This document shows positions 26,775 to 41,391 of a stretch of DNA of 64,000 bases, piece after piece. A model generated the notes under the pieces. That model was not told the DNA's origin and made no database searches. It worked only from the letters and a program-made list of their open reading frames with translations. Origin of the DNA: Epiperipatus broadwayi. Lineage: Eukaryota > Onychophora > Udeonychophora > Euonychophora > Peripatidae. The stretch covers positions 8,212,411-8,276,410 of the forward strand of contig JAQFVV010000013.1 of NCBI GenBank assembly GCA_028023455.1, in the 5' to 3' direction. A program made the translations under genes and the position numbers. The stretch's first letter is position 1. Each line of letters opens with the position of its first letter.

Positions 26775-26999
26775 TTAAATACTGATAACACTTTGACTTT
26801 TTTTTTTAATCAATAAAGACATGATTATGTTTTCTTTTCCTGGCCATCCAAGTTCCCCTAGACTAATAGAAGAAGTTTTACTATTGTTAGCTATATTTTT
26901 TTGAGAAACTCTTGATGGTTTTTGTTTATTGCTTTCTATGGGCACCAGCATCAGTGACGATTCACTAAACACTTGTCTTGAGTTTATATAATTACTCAT
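26775..26999 (-). other. coding-like minus-strand segment in intron
   Basis: A 74-codon frame with hydrophilic composition, including ESNKQKPSRVSQKNIANNSK and SSISLGELGWPGKENI. Just upstream, CTACTACCTTAG immediately before the ATG could be a 3' splice site on the channel's strand. No donor is obvious at the other end, and no insertion is expected between S4 and S5 of the channel. It may be a gene fragment, a nested exon or chance; I do not recognise it. Confidence 0.2.
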
Positions 27000-29900
27000 A
27001 CTAAGGTAGTAGTTTCAAATTTCTATTTAGAAAGTAAATAAAATTATGTATACAGGTATTCATTCAATGGGATAATAAAATAAATGAGATTCCTGATTAT
27101 AATTTTTAAAATTATTTTAATCAATAAATAATAAAATGATGAATAATAATTTATAAAAAAAAAATACAATCTAAATTAATCATTAATTCCAACCACCTTT
27201 AAAGTTCTAATCAGACATATACATATATATATATATGATACATATAGATTAATTAACATGATTTATTATTAATTTACTAAATGTAACCTATATCTAACAC
27301 AAGCAAAAATAATATATAGAGATTATACATAAATCTTATGGATAAATAATAAGTATAACATTTACAATTATTAAGAGAGCTCTTAAAATCAAAGTCTATT
27401 TTTTTTAGTAATGTTCTAAGAATTTCATAAATGCATTAATAAGCAGAGAATTACAACGTTTTTATTTTCTTGATCATGGACTTTGCATTTTAAGATCTAG
27501 TGTATAAGATCCTGGGTCCGGTGTATGTATATGTGAAGTTCTTCAGTGTGCAGTCAACATCAAGGAGCACTATGGTAGCATGGTCAGAAGGTGTAATCAG
27601 TGAACGTGTAGGTAATCTAGCCACGCATTTTCTTTTATCAAGGCAAAAGTTTTTACTGGGTTACATACATTGCTAATGTTCCGCTATATATATATATATA
27701 TTTTCTTTTACACTTTTGCTTCTCAAAAATGTCCTAGCATTTGAAGATATTAGTAATCACAATAATCTGTTCTCCGGGGTTTCTCTTTTTATAAATTCAT
27801 TAATGAAATTGTCAAAACCACTTTGAATATGGACGTTTATATTTAAATGTAGAGTTATTGCTGTCAGTGAAGTTGCTGAATTATGTATTGTTCTTCAAAC
27901 ATCTTTACTGCTTGGATAAACTCATTTATCGACTACTTGAGGAATTTATTAAAGCTTACCTGGATATATCAGCAATGTTTGGAATTAATCCTAGATTTCC
28001 AGTTTTGAGTGGAATTGTGAAATTATATATATATTGGATATTCTTGTCGCTAAAATAAAATTATTCATTAAATTATTTGTGACATCCTTAAAGTTTATTT
28101 GTAAATGTTGACAATGTTTATAATTTATTCGAGAATGCCAGCTATTAATGGAAATGTAAAATTGTATTTATATTAAAAGACAAAGAGTAAGCCCGAAGTT
28201 ACTTACAGTATTATTGTCAAATAAATCTTTATTTAAAATGGTTATATATTGGATGATAAAGAAACCAAGAATGATCAATCTATTTTCCAGGATAAGACTC
28301 TACAATTGTATAATTATATTAGGAGCTCTTTGGAGATATGAAATAGTCAGTGAGATTTGTGTTAAGTAAATTAGGGAGGAGTAACTGGAGATATGTAAAT
28401 ATCTAAGCTTTTCCTATAAATATTTAGAATGCAATGGGAATATAGAAATGATAAGCAAGAACTTAATAATATTCGAGCTATAAGCGCCGAATGTATTTTA
28501 AGCATTCAGTATTATTGTGGGTATCTTGCACAAGATGGTGTGAAATTAAAGAGTGTGAGTTTGTCTATTTTATATATATATTTTTTTATGTTTGATGATT
28601 ATACATACGTTTTTAAGTTATATTGTATTCTACATAAATTATGGGTTGTTAATTAAAATGAAAATAAGATAATATTGATATTTAATGTTAAAAAGGGGAT
28701 AGATATTGGTCATTAAAGTTCATCATTAATTGTTTTCAAAGGTATTAAATAATATTATAATTGTAATATTGAACTTTAATATTGTGATGATAAAACTTAT
28801 TATTATTATTTATTCTAAAATATGTTAAATAGCAATATATTTTGGTTTATTAATTTTATATCCTAATTTCAGAATATTTCAACAGCCCATTTAACCAATA
28901 TTGGATTTAAAAGGAAAAGGATTTTAATAATATGAACCTAAAGTTTGTGCATTTTATTTGTATTTTACTGCTTGAATATAAACAATTTGTAGACTGACGA
29001 TGGGTGGCAGGATTCTACTCGATCCATTGTATACATGGTAAAATATATTTATAACCGATTGTTATCATTGTGAATGACAATTTAGTGAATCTGTGAAAAC
29101 GAGTATTAAACAAGGCTCGAGTGTTAAATAAGGCTAAGTGTTCATGGTTAATGATGGGTGAAGGTAACCATTTTACAACTGTGAATTTCCCATTGGTTGT
29201 ACCTGGTTTATCCTTTTATGCTGGGATTATTGTATTGGGGAGTCATTAGTATTTTGCAGTATCATGGAGATATCCGACCCAATATCTTATATGGTAGCAT
29301 GATCTTAATGAGTATGCTTGGATGATATGATATATTAAAGAAGTTGTTGATTTCTTATTAAGTATTTTCTTGTATCCCTGAAAGTACTGGTAGACACCTG
29401 GATATGTAATTCAAGTGTATTCAGACATGACCCTAGACTAATAATATTATTGTCGATGCAGTCTTGATTCTTTAATGTCTATGTTAGTAGGGTTACTCTG
29501 TTCATCGAGCAGTGAGTCGTTGTGTGTTTATCGTTCATTAGTTATTGATGATGAATAGCTTAAGGAAGTTATGCAAGGTATATTCTTTCAGGTTGAATGA
29601 ATATTTGTAGTCCAGCTAACTTTAAATTTAATCTAAGTAAAAGTAATGTACTAAGGAAACTGTTGAAACCAATAGTGCAATCAGTTTACTCTAATAGACT
29701 CAAGGTTGTGTAGCTGTTTGTTTTATGCTTTATTAAAATAATAAATTTCAACAACATAAATAAATATCTTATGGGAGATTAGAGAATCCATAAACAAGGG
29801 AATTTGATGTGAATGTTATTCATACTTATTTGAACTTATGGAAAATATGTAATAGTGATTAATTGGTAGGTTGGATATGCTGATTCTTTAAATGGAATAA

Positions 29901-31835
29901 TTTCCATAACAAGTTATTATATTATCAAACTTAGTTTTATTTTATTATAAATTTTTTTTTATGAACATAAATAATGCTCACTTATGATATTATTTTGGGT
30001 ATCTTGGCAACTACCAGAATTTAGGTATGGACATTTAATATGGCATTTTGTTCCAATATTTAAATTATTTGTTTTATTGTATGTTTCATCTGTAAATAAA
30101 ATGTAAATATTAGTGTAATCTTTGTAATATGCTAATTATTGCTTTTGGGTTTGTGGTTATTCAAATCACTAATCACCAACTCAATTAATTTCTAGCTATT
30201 ACAGTTTAAGGGAATTGTTGTTGATTACATATTTCAATTTTAGAATCAATACATCATAGCAATCATAAATAATAATTATCATGTACTCATGGAATTTGAG
30301 AAATAGAATTATTTAAATTATTTAATGAGTGATTGATAGAATTTGTTATTATTTTCCCATTATAATCAAATAACAAAGTAGTAAAGTTTAAGCACTGTGG
30401 TTTAGGCATAATTCTGTCAATAAAAAATATAATATGCTAGTTGACAAATCTATGCATGAACTTGTAATGTGGTGTTGTTACTATGTGGACCATTTCAATC
30501 TTGCAACCAGATAAAAGATCCAAACCAGACTTGTAGTCATAATGTATCATAGTAATGTTGGTGCCTTTGCACATTGAGTGGAAGTAAAATGAACCCTCTT
30601 GCCTAACTTAAGTGTGCCTTGATTTGAAAATATCAAAATTAGAACCCTAAGATATAAATGTTAAGATATTTTATGATTTAAGTGTATCATACAAGTGATG
30701 TGGCAAATAAGGCCGCGAGGCAACAGTTCTTGGTATGCAACAATTTTGATGATGACCAATAGTTGGGGAACAGTTGATTACAATATATATATATATTTAT
30801 ATGATTTTTAAATAAGCATTTTTAATAGATTTTCTTCACTTTTAGTAAATAGATTTATTTCTTTAGCTATTATTTTAAAATCTCTCAAAAGATTTACATC
30901 AGACCTCAAAGTAAATGTTAAACTTTTTCTGTATATTCCTTCATTATGTTGTTTTATTCCAAAAGCATTTAAAAAATATATACATTCTATTTTTTAAAAA
31001 TAAAAATATTTACTACAAAAACATAGGGCTTATTGAAGTGATCAATATATATACAAGAAGAACAACAACTCTCAAGCAAATGTGTGGGCTATTTATGTTA
31101 TTTTTAATTTATGTATTAATGAGGTCATCAATTCAGATACTATCACCAACATATAACTCGAATTTATCTCCTTTATTTTAAAAAAAAATCCTTATTTCTC
31201 TTTTACTATTTTACTTCTTAGGGTCTCTGACAATGTCTTCCTTTTATATTTCAAAACAATAAACAAAATAATAATAATGACTTTTAAATTTCGTTTTTTA
31301 AAATAAAATACATTGTTTATTTTAAAAAATACAGTTACCAATAATATATCTTTAAATAACAAATATTACCTTTAAAAATATTAGTAATTTTAAAATTTAT
31401 ACATGCACATAAATGTACATACATACATAAAAATGTAATTTGTCTTTTATCTAAATCTATTATCTCAAAAATATGCAGCAAATAAATACAATATTATTTT
31501 AACTCTTATTAAAATGTATATCTTTAAATTTATAAATAACTTTTAAAATAGGCAAAGAAAATCAAATCTTGAACTACATTTAAAAAAATAAAATAAAAAC
31601 AAATCGTGAATTATTGCTTTTGTGTTTTGAGTATTTCTTAAAACAAATTGAACTTAGATTAAATATTACATGACAACTTTAAACAATCAATAACCTATAA
31701 AATCATGACAATAAAGAAATTATATATATATATGACAATGCCCTTTTAAGATCTTATCGAGGTTGGTACAATATAAAAATCCTCTACTTCATCATAATGA
31801 GAAATTATTGGACTTAAACCTGAATTATCTGCATT

Positions 31836-32115
31836 TGGTATCTTCCATTAATTTGAATAAGTAATCTTGCCATTAGGATATACTATCAATGTCCTCACTA
31901 TTGTTCTACTTTTTATTTATAATGAATCCCACCCTACTTGTGTTTTCAATATTGTACTTTTGTAGCAAAACATGGTATCTTCCTTTAATTTGAATAAGTA
32001 ATTTTGCTATTCATTAAGATATACCATCAATCTCCACATTGTTGTTCTACGTCTTATTTATAATGAATCCCATACCATTTGTGTTTCCAATATTGGTACT
32101 TTTGTAGCAAAACAT
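31836..32115. repeat. 137-bp tandem duplication
   Basis: Units start at TGGTATCTTCC (31836 and 31973) and share ATTTGAATAAGTAAT, TTATTTATAATGAATCCC and TTTTGTAGCAAAACAT in the same order, with several point and indel differences. A short tandem of CTGCTAACCATTG-TCTGGACA type follows at about 32302-32345. Confidence 0.85.
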
Positions 32116-34211
32116 ACATTTATTTTTTAAATCAGTTATCATTTCATTTTTCTTTTAATTTCACAAAGTTTCCAATAATGACCTATCTAATATTACAGTT
32201 TTTCTTCCAATTGTTCTGCAATTGTAGGTGCTTAAATAAAATGTTATCAAATGGCAGCTAGATTTTGCAATCAGGAGATGTTTAGCACTTTCCCTCTATG
32301 GCTGCTAACCATTGTCTGGACACTGCTAACCATTGGCTAGTGATTTGAGAATAAAGGTCATATTTTAGTTCATCTATCACAATTGTAAATATTTATTCAA
32401 AATTTCATGTTTATCCCCATCTTCCAAGAAATTTCAATTGATATGTCAGTTAAGTTCTACCAGACAACTAGAAGAAAAACCATGATGTTTCTTGTCATTA
32501 AAGTAAAAAATCAGTAAATTCACAAAACTAGTTGATGCATAGTGCAGAGTAGTCTATCTATGTTCATTTACTATGAATAATCTATCATGCGGTCATAACA
32601 ATGGCAATGACAAGAATGTATGAAGAGAATTTCAGGAATTTATCCTATTTGCTTCTTTTAACTCCTCAAACTGGAATGAAAGGACCTCCTTTCAGTTAAC
32701 AGCAAATTCTTTATTGCAGTCAACCAATGTATGACTGAAAATATATACATAATGAGGGAAGCAAAAGTGAGCCATTTAAGACGAAGGTAGGTTAGAAACC
32801 GAGATAAGAATAAGTGAATGGAATAATAAAGAAAATGTTAAATCTATGTTAAATAATGATAAAATAAAACATTTACATCATTTATAAAGAAATGTGTAAT
32901 TTTGAAAGACAGTTTATAATGTAAAATGGATGATAAAATTTAGACAACATATTATGGGCTTTTGGAAATGATAAGTTATTAAGGTATGGAATGAAATTAG
33001 AATGAAAAAAGTACAGAATATTGATAAGATATTAGAAACCATAAAATTATATTGGAACAGTAACTAATATTTCTGATTTGCTTTTTGAAAAGAATGAATC
33101 TAGAAAAAAAAAAATCAACCCATATCTCATCACCAGTTCATATTGTAAGTTTCATAATACTTTACTGTAAATATTATAATTAAATTGCATTTTTTTCTCC
33201 TAGTTAAGTTAAATAATGCAGAGTGAAAAAAAAAAAATGACACAGACATTCAGGCCTGTCTCAATTTTATTTAATATTTAGCTCGGATATATAATACTTT
33301 ATTATAATTTGGGTACTGTTATTGTATTTATATGAATATATATATAAAATAATTCAAGTTTTAAAACAGATTAGAAAGACAATTTTTTTAAAAAAAATAT
33401 ATATGCACCTATCTTATGAATGTCTCAAAATGCACAATATCAATGAAAAGTTATACCTCATTAAATTTATAGGCTGAATTTATTTTTTTCAGTTTTTAAT
33501 TTATTTTACTTTCTTCAAATAATCTTTAAAATAAATTATTAAAAATAGACATACATGAAGAAATTGTTCTAGTCTAAATCAGAAAGTTTTTTCAAATACT
33601 ATATAATTTTTTTTATAATGGTTGTAAAATAAGACTTCATTGATTACAAATAAAATCACACATTTCTTATATTTCAATTCAATCTATTGTTAAAATAGTA
33701 AATCATAATTGTTTTAAGATTTTTATTAAAAACATTCAAAAAAAATTATATTTAAATTAAATTCTATAATCTTATATATCATCACCTCCAAGTAGTTTAA
33801 AATTATGATTCTTTTCTCTTATAAATATTTCATGATCAAACTTGAATCAATTATGAAAAAAAAGGAAGAAGCAAACTTGGGTTATTCCTTTACCAAATGC
33901 TTCATAATATAAATATGCTTTTCCCCCTCTTTATGAACAAATTATCAATGCTTATTTTATAAACAAAACTCTACTTGGGATCTTAATTACTTCTACCCAA
34001 AATCAATGCATTCACCAATTACAATGGATCATAAGCTGGACTGGTTTCCTCAAAAAAATCCAAGAGCACTAAAACATAATGTTTTATAAAAACAAGACAT
34101 AAAAATAAATCACAGACTCATAGTATGTGTAAAATAGTGATGTAATGTGATAAAACAAGATCAAGAGTATTATTTATATTTAGCAATTAAAAATATATTC
34201 TAAATACTTAC

Positions 34212-34351
34212 TTAAAAATTTGGTTAATTCTGTTCTTTGGGAGTTGAAATTTAAGAAAAACTCTAATAAACCGAATCATAATTAAAGGACGAGGAGCACG
34301 AAGAATCGACAGATATTTAAAAGTAACAAGTTTATTGTTGATTTCAAACAC
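34212..34351 (-). CDS. NALCN: NALCN channel exon: domain I S4 voltage-sensor segment
   Basis: A 140-bp exon, entered in phase 0 (TTAACAG|GTG) and leaving with AA of a split Lys codon at donor AA|GTAAGT. It encodes VFEINNKLVTFKYLSILRAP, then RPLIMIRFIRVFLKFQLPKN and RINQIF. The RAPRPLIMIR stretch is the signature S4 of NALCN domain I, with spaced arginines fewer than in true voltage-gated channels. PK.RINQIFK is the start of the S4-S5 linker and matches the insect protein nearly exactly. The S3-S4 loop (INNKLVTFK) is the least conserved part. Confidence 0.95.
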
Positions 34352-37300
34352 CTGTTAATAAAATATTTTATTAAAATGTTTACATTATTACATTATATAA
34401 AAAAAAAACAATTGGTGCATTTTATCAAATTAAAAAAAAATACATATTTACAACAAAGTAATCTCAATAATTTCTATTACTAGATATTTAAATCTACCTT
34501 TATATAAATATATAAGATTAACATTATATCTTTCATTATTAAGAAACTCAGATTACTCTCAAAGATATGGAAGACAATGCTTATATCTAAAAAAAACTAT
34601 CAAGATTTACGATTGATATAGCTGTTATTAGTAAAATTTATCTTTCAGTGAAAGTTTAATTGTACAGGTAAATAGCAGCAAATTTTCTGTAATTGTGCAT
34701 CTTGCATTTGCATGATGCATGCGTACATATATATATGCACATATATTTGTTCATTTGTATATATATAGATATATGTACATTACCATAGTGACTCCTTTTT
34801 ATTTCTTATTGTATTTATAGTTGTAAATAATGTCATGAGTTTACCTCCCCCTCCCCCCATTTAATAATGCAGTGCTAACTAAATTTTAATTATTTATTTT
34901 TTTAATGAATTATAATTTGACTTAAAAATTGTTTGATTAATATTTACTTTTATTCTTTTTATTACAGAAGAAATATTTCTCTCAAAGATGTTTTGTAACC
35001 TATTGGCATTATAAGTAAAAATGAAGGATTCTTACACATCAATTTTTTGACATAATGAAATAATGAATTATCTTAGATATCTAAGACATATTATACATGT
35101 TTTAAATCATAATTTTATGAGGAATATAATATGTTAATTAAAAAAAATTAATTTTAAAATTTAGCGATCATAATTTAGAAAATATGAACAAACATGAAAG
35201 TAATAGTTTTTCAAAGTTTTGAAATTCTTTTTTTTTACTTAGTTTTTTAATGGTAATGATTATATTTCTCAGCTTTATAATTTTCCTTGGTATATGTCAC
35301 TTCTGGTAATATATAATATTTTATTTTTGCATTTTTTAAAATTGAAATTAGTGAAAAAATTCTACCTTGAAACAATTCTTTAAAAATTCAATGTGGGGAA
35401 CTTTGTTATTTAACATGTTAAATTAATTTCTTTTTTAATAGTATTTATTTTTAGATGCAATTTTTTTTTATTTGAACAAATATTTTTTATTCTGTTAATT
35501 ACATTAAGTATTACAGTGAATTTGTATGTTATGTGTAAATCTAAATGCCAATTTGTAAGGCAACTATGAAATATTTCCTTTCTCATAAATATAAGATTCA
35601 ATGCACATTCTATTTAATAAATTTTTACAAACTTAGTGTTTTAATAAATATAATTAACAGAATTAAAAACATTTCTTCAAATAAAAAAAGTTTACAATAA
35701 AAAATAAATACAATTAAAAAAAATAATTCAATGATTTTACTTATAAAACAAGTAATAAATACATTGACAAATTAATAATAATAATAAAAATAATGATCCC
35801 AGAAATATTAAAAATAAAAATAAGATTAATAATTATTAAAAAAAGGGTAATAAAAATTAATATATATATTATTAATAATAATATTTTTCAAAACCTACAA
35901 ATAAAATTTAAATTTTCTATTTATTTATAAATGTAAAAAAATAAAAATATATAAATGTAATATTAATAATTACTTAAATAATATAGGAATTTAGATTATT
36001 ATATGCCAAGAATGTAGATATCTAGACATTATATCAAACTATTTGAGAGAGACTAAGAATAAACTAAAAAACATTACAATGACAAAAACTACATAACAAT
36101 GATAAAACTTTACAGCAATTTAAAAACATAAAATTGATATGAAACATGAAAAATTTGATATAAAAATGATTTTCTAAGTAGTTACAAAAAAAGATTTATA
36201 AAAGAAATAGTGTATATTACAATATAAAAAACAACTTTAAATAATTCTAAATAAAATTATTTTTAACATACAAATTCTAAAAATTAACTTCAAATATATA
36301 GCATAAAGATGCCAATTTAATTTCATACTTATTCCATTAATAAATCTAAAAGAACATTTTGTTTCTTCCATTGACATTTACTTAATCCTCAATGGCTACA
36401 AGGGGTGTGTGATACTGCTAGAAATATTCATACGCCCTTAATTTTATAGAATTTTGTAAATTGAGTAAGTGTCCATCTAAATACTTTTCTAGGGGTATTT
36501 GTATTTTGAAAAAATCAAATTAATTTGAATTTTCTTTGCACAATGCAAATTTTATGCCACTTTTTTGGGGTTTTAGTTGTATCCTATATAGATGTAAACT
36601 AAGATTTTATTCCTCAGTTTTTCGTAATTTATAATTATTATTGTCTACTTTTTTATACAAATATTATAATATTTTTTATAATTCTTATGATTAAAAAATC
36701 AAATTATTTCATTATAATAACAAATTATCAGGAGCAGTATAAAATTGAAAGCAATCAATTGATCCCAATTAGAAGCTCCATTAGTTTGCATCTACGGTTA
36801 TATTTTTTTACTTTTTTCAAACAACACTTTTCTCAAGAACAATATCACTTTGTAGTAATTATATTATAAATCACAATATAGCCACAGCGGATTAATATAA
36901 TGGCATAATCATATAATTATTATTAATAATATATTTTGAATGATTAAATTTATTATAATAAATTATAATCTATAAATAAACTTAAAACATTTTAAAGACT
37001 ACAGTATGTGTGTAAATATATCAGAAAATATTACTCTCCCATCTTTATAATATAGGGCAATAAATTAAAAGTGATTCCTTTTTTGATTTAAATGTGGGTC
37101 AAACAAATAAAATTAGTAAATGATGAGATTTCACTTTGCAATACTAGTTCTTAATTGATAATTCACCTGGCTACATCATAGTTAAAAATTATTTAGAATA
37201 CATAAAAAATTATCTTTAAATTAACAATGTTTATATTAAAATTACTAAAAATCTTTTAATTATTATATATAACTCTTTACAAGAGGGACGTGTTTACTTA

Positions 37301-38621
37301 TGAAAAAATTAAGGAAGCTGTGATGTTTCCAATTTTCATAAATATAAAATATTAATGCCTGATCTGCAATCCTTAAACTATTTAAAATAATATATAAACA
37401 AGACATTTATTTTATATAGTGCGATGTTTTTTTATAAACTGTAATACCAATAAGCCAATAAGCTAATAAGATACTAAAAACAGTCCCACTTTTGGTTTAA
37501 AGTAATTTATATAAATACTATTACTAAATGATATGGCTTCAATTTGTAATGCCATTTTTTAATTGACATCATAGTTTGCCTGGTTTATCTAAAAAATTCA
37601 TGTAAAAATTCTATTAAATTATTGCTATTAACATTTCATGTATATGCTTATATAGATTTGTGCATTGGTAATAATTCCAATTTTATTTTATATACATTTT
37701 GATTACATAATTACATTTAACTATAAATATGTGTGTCTTTAAATATATATATAAATTTATATAAAGATTAATACTGTTTTAATTTTTTAATGTGTATATA
37801 TAAAAATGTATTATAAAATATGTAAATTAAATATTGCAAAGACTTAAATATTTTGAAGATTTCTAATGATAATGTTTTTTTATGAACTTCTAAAGATAGT
37901 CATTTAATTGAAATATTAAACAAACACAACAGACTTTCAATTAAATCAAGGAAAGAGAATATCATTCTTTGATTAGGTTTTTTTTACATTTTTCTAAAAT
38001 AAAATATATTTGTATTAGAATTTCTCTCATTTATTTACTCAATATACCTTTATAAGCAATTTTTTTGCAAAATAAGCAATATTTTTGGCATGTTCATTGA
38101 TAAAAGTCATATTAATGTATATCTGATTGAATATTAGTTCCCCTTTCATCAGTATTAGTAAATAAAATTTAAATACCTCTCTAATATCTTTTTTAATAAT
38201 CCTCCCTATTCCCAGCTTCAAATAAAATATTGCTCTTTGAATTCTTTTTATAATTAGATTAGAAACAACTGTTGATTCAAAAATGGTTGATGAGCTGCTC
38301 TATATACTAACAAATAGATAAGCCTCACCAGTCAACACAATTTATATACTATATAATCTTAAGTTGAAGAGGTTTTGCTATTATTATTATTTTACAATAT
38401 TACAAACATGATTTACTGATTTTATCTTTTTGTTTTTATAATTAGATGACAAAAAAAATCTAACAATAAATTTACAAAATATACATATTTTAAGCTAAAA
38501 AATACAAAAATAACCTCTTTAAAAAAATTTGAATAAGATATCAATGATGTGTAAAATTTTAATAATGAATAAAAATATAAATTTGCATGAAAATTTTTTA
38601 TATTTTACAATAAATACTTAC
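34352..38621 (-). other. 4.3-kb NALCN intron
   Basis: A GT-AG intron (donor CAG|GTAAGT at 38621, acceptor AACAG at 34352). It is extremely AT-rich with runs such as the TA motifs at 34715-34770 and a second C-rich pyrimidine tract at about 34845-34858. I see no element, exon or RNA gene in it. Confidence 0.85.
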
Positions 38622-38705
38622 CTGTAAAATTACAGAAACCCAAACAAAAAGTACCATACATGCATCAAACTGACACCAGCGATCCTTCAAATAAGGAATT
38701 TCTCC
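38622..38705 (-). CDS. NALCN: NALCN channel exon: S2-S3 linker and S3 of domain I
   Basis: An 84-bp exon of exactly 28 codons, phase 0 at both ends, bounded by AAAATAG|GGA and CAG|GTAAGT. It encodes GEIPYLKDRWCQFDACMVLF and then VWVSVILQ, matching the G..PYLKD.WCQFDA.MV..LW.SVILQ pattern of the protostome NALCN domain I S3. It is the most upstream exon I can identify. The preceding exon should end with the AEMIAKMHIRG motif (end of S2); I searched 38.7-64 kb on the minus strand by eye and did not find it, so the upstream intron probably exceeds 25 kb. Confidence 0.93.
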
Positions 38706-40823
38706 CTATTTTATTAAAAAATTATTGTATTAATACACATATATATAGAAATGTTTATAAATTAATAATAAAACTATTAAATTTATATAACTTTGTAATT
38801 ATTTTTATTGCACACAGTGGATTTAAAATAAAAGTATTAAAGGTTCATTTAACAAAGTTCACATAATATAACAATAAATCATGTTCCTATATGAGTTGCT
38901 ATTCCTTTAAGTGAAGCCTGTCTCTCCTCAATCCCAGTCTAAGTTATTTTTCAAGCCACTTTTTTAAATTAAAAACAAATGCAAATCATACTGAGTCAAA
39001 TATTTTTGTTTACACTCCCTTTAATAATTATGTATTTGAAGCAATCAAATATGAATAATTACTATTATCTCCGAGTATACCAGTTCAAATCAATAAAACA
39101 TAGCTTAAACATGAATGAAAGTAAAAAATACATACTATACTTTCTGTCCTAAATTATATTTTCTTTTTTTAAATAGGAGATGCAGTATTATATAGATATA
39201 TTTGTTTCTGATGGGAAACCTAGAGATTTTCTGATCAGAAAAGCAATAAACATATTTTATTCATGAATACATTCATGTAAATATATTAATCAGTAAATGG
39301 GTATCTAGATATTCATAACTAGAATAAAATATAGATGAAAGCTGCTAAAACTATCACCATATGGCATTTTGCAAACCTAATGAGTAATGCCTTGGCTCTG
39401 TAGTGAATTATTTAAAGAATGTTTTACTCTTCTCTATTTATAAATGCAGTTTGTATTATGCAATATATATTTCACACATGTAAGATTTCTGATATTTATA
39501 ACTAATGATTTCCTCCCAATTGCAATTTTATTTCTCACCTAAATCAAAAATTAATCTCTGATCTGCTTCAAGAAATTTATTTTGTTTTTAAATAAGGTTT
39601 TTAAAGATAATATGTAATAACAACACAGTAAATAAATATTTACACATAATACAAACTTTTGAAATAATAATAATAAACCTAATCTTTTAACAAATCTAAT
39701 TAAGAATTGCTTTTTTCATCCTACCTTAGAATAATCTTAAACCTTTAATGTATGTAGAAGTTTAACAAAATGTCTACAAAATATGAACAACAGAAAATAA
39801 ATACTATAGTATATGGAAGAATGATTAATACATTACCCATATTAGGATTCAAATATGGAGTTTTTTTAAGTAGCTAAAAAATTTCCAGACAAGTTTGAAA
39901 TTTTTTCCTATAACTAATCAATATTGTTAAGAAATATAAGTTAATAAATGAGTATTTATTTATTCTTAACTAGAAGATAAAATTCAGAATAAGCAATTAT
40001 TGGTCAGATAAGTTTTACTATCCTGATGATTAAAAAAAAATGGTGCAATATTCACCATTGCATAATGTCAAAATTAATGTTTTCATTGATAAAACTTTTC
40101 TGTCAGGAAACTCCATGTTTTTACTTTTTATTTAAAACAAAAATTAATATTTGACATACCTTTAGAAAGTTTATTTTTAAATATAGTTTGTTCATTAAAA
40201 TAATACTGTACCTAACATTATTATAAATTAATACATATTTACATATAGCAAATACAAAATTTTGCATTAATAGTGATAACAAATGTAATTTTAATTCTAA
40301 CTATATAAAAAATGACATCATGTTTGCTTTTTTACAAATATTTGTGACTGTAAACTACCAAAGTAATTAATAAACTATTGTAACCATCTAGTTTATGTGG
40401 CACACAGCAACATAGTTGTGTATGTGCATATATATATAGAGTAAAAAAAAAGTAGAAATAAACAGACATAAATTTTTGTAGATATTTTCTACATTTCACT
40501 TGGAATAAAAATAATAAATAAAGAGTTAAATAACTCTGAAGTAAAACAAAATTTTATTATGAAATAAATATTTTTTTAAAAAAAAGGTCTAAATAATATT
40601 CGATTTTGAAATTTAATAACAAGCAGAATTTATTTTTGAAATCTTTAATTAAAACTTGTATAAAATATCTATTTTTTTAATTGCTTGTATACATTTCTAT
40701 TATCTATTTTTAAAAATCTTTGATAAGATTTCCAAATGTAGCTTTTTAGTTAAAAGTGCTTTTGGTGGAATTAAAATTGTTTCCAATCAAGAGAGATAAA
40801 AAAAAAAGTTTTTAAATTAGTAT
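38706..40823. other. upstream intron or flank, no recognisable content
   Basis: AT-rich DNA upstream of the first visible channel exon, most likely the next intron. The plus-strand ORF at 38660-38866 overlaps the exon and is a shadow. I see no repeats or genes here. Confidence 0.7.
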
Positions 40824-41391
40824 TGTTGTCACCTCAGATGATACTATAAAAGGACTGATAAAAAAAAATAGCAGTTCAGTTTTGTCTTGCAGTTTTTGTA
40901 AAAGCTGGCCAGAAGAGTCTGGTTTTAATATTTTGAAAAGCAGTGCCAAATAGTTTTTGAAAAGAGTTGGCTACCAAGTAGTTTTTGGAAAGAGTTGGCT
41001 AAAATAGTTTGGCTAACATTTTTGTAAGAGTTAACTGTAGTTTGTTAGTAACTGTAGCAGAGAATGGCCACAGTAAAGCTATTTGCAGAGATGGCTGGCA
41101 GAATTATACAGAAAACTACCATGAGTGTAAGAATGCAAGAAAGCAGCTGCTCTACAGTTCATTGATGGGGTTTGAATTCACATGGAGAAAAAAGGTCAAG
41201 ATTCTTTGTAATTCATAGCTACAAATGTATTCTGAGAAAACAGCTAACTTTCCTGGATCATTCCTAGCCAGAAGAGCACTGATCAATGCCAACCATACCT
41301 GAATTATATCTTTTTGATTATGACAATCCTGGATTATACTTGTCTTACCAAGAGCAACTCACAAAGAGAAGCACAAATAAATGTATATACA
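40824..41391 (+). mobile_element. possible LTR or promoter-like unit
   Basis: The segment begins TGTTGTCACC and ends TGTATATACA, LTR-like TG...CA ends. TATAAA at 40845-40850 sits in ACTATAAAAGGA, with a possible initiator AGTTCAGTTTT about 28 bp downstream, and AATAAA lies near the 3' end (41376-41381). Inside are imperfect repeats of AGTTTTTGGAAAGAGTTGGCT (about 40950-41020) and repeat B (41145-41218). The flanks show no clear target duplication. Immediately after, ATG|GTGAGT looks like a start codon fused to a splice donor, so a host promoter with a 5' exon is an alternative. Confidence 0.35.
41145..41218 (+). repeat. dispersed repeat B, copy 2
   Basis: Matches 255-335: CAGCTGCT, then GGGTTTGAATTCACATGGAG, then a TTGTAATTCATA block. 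It lies inside the LTR-like unit, suggesting both copies derive from the same type of element. Confidence 0.4.
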
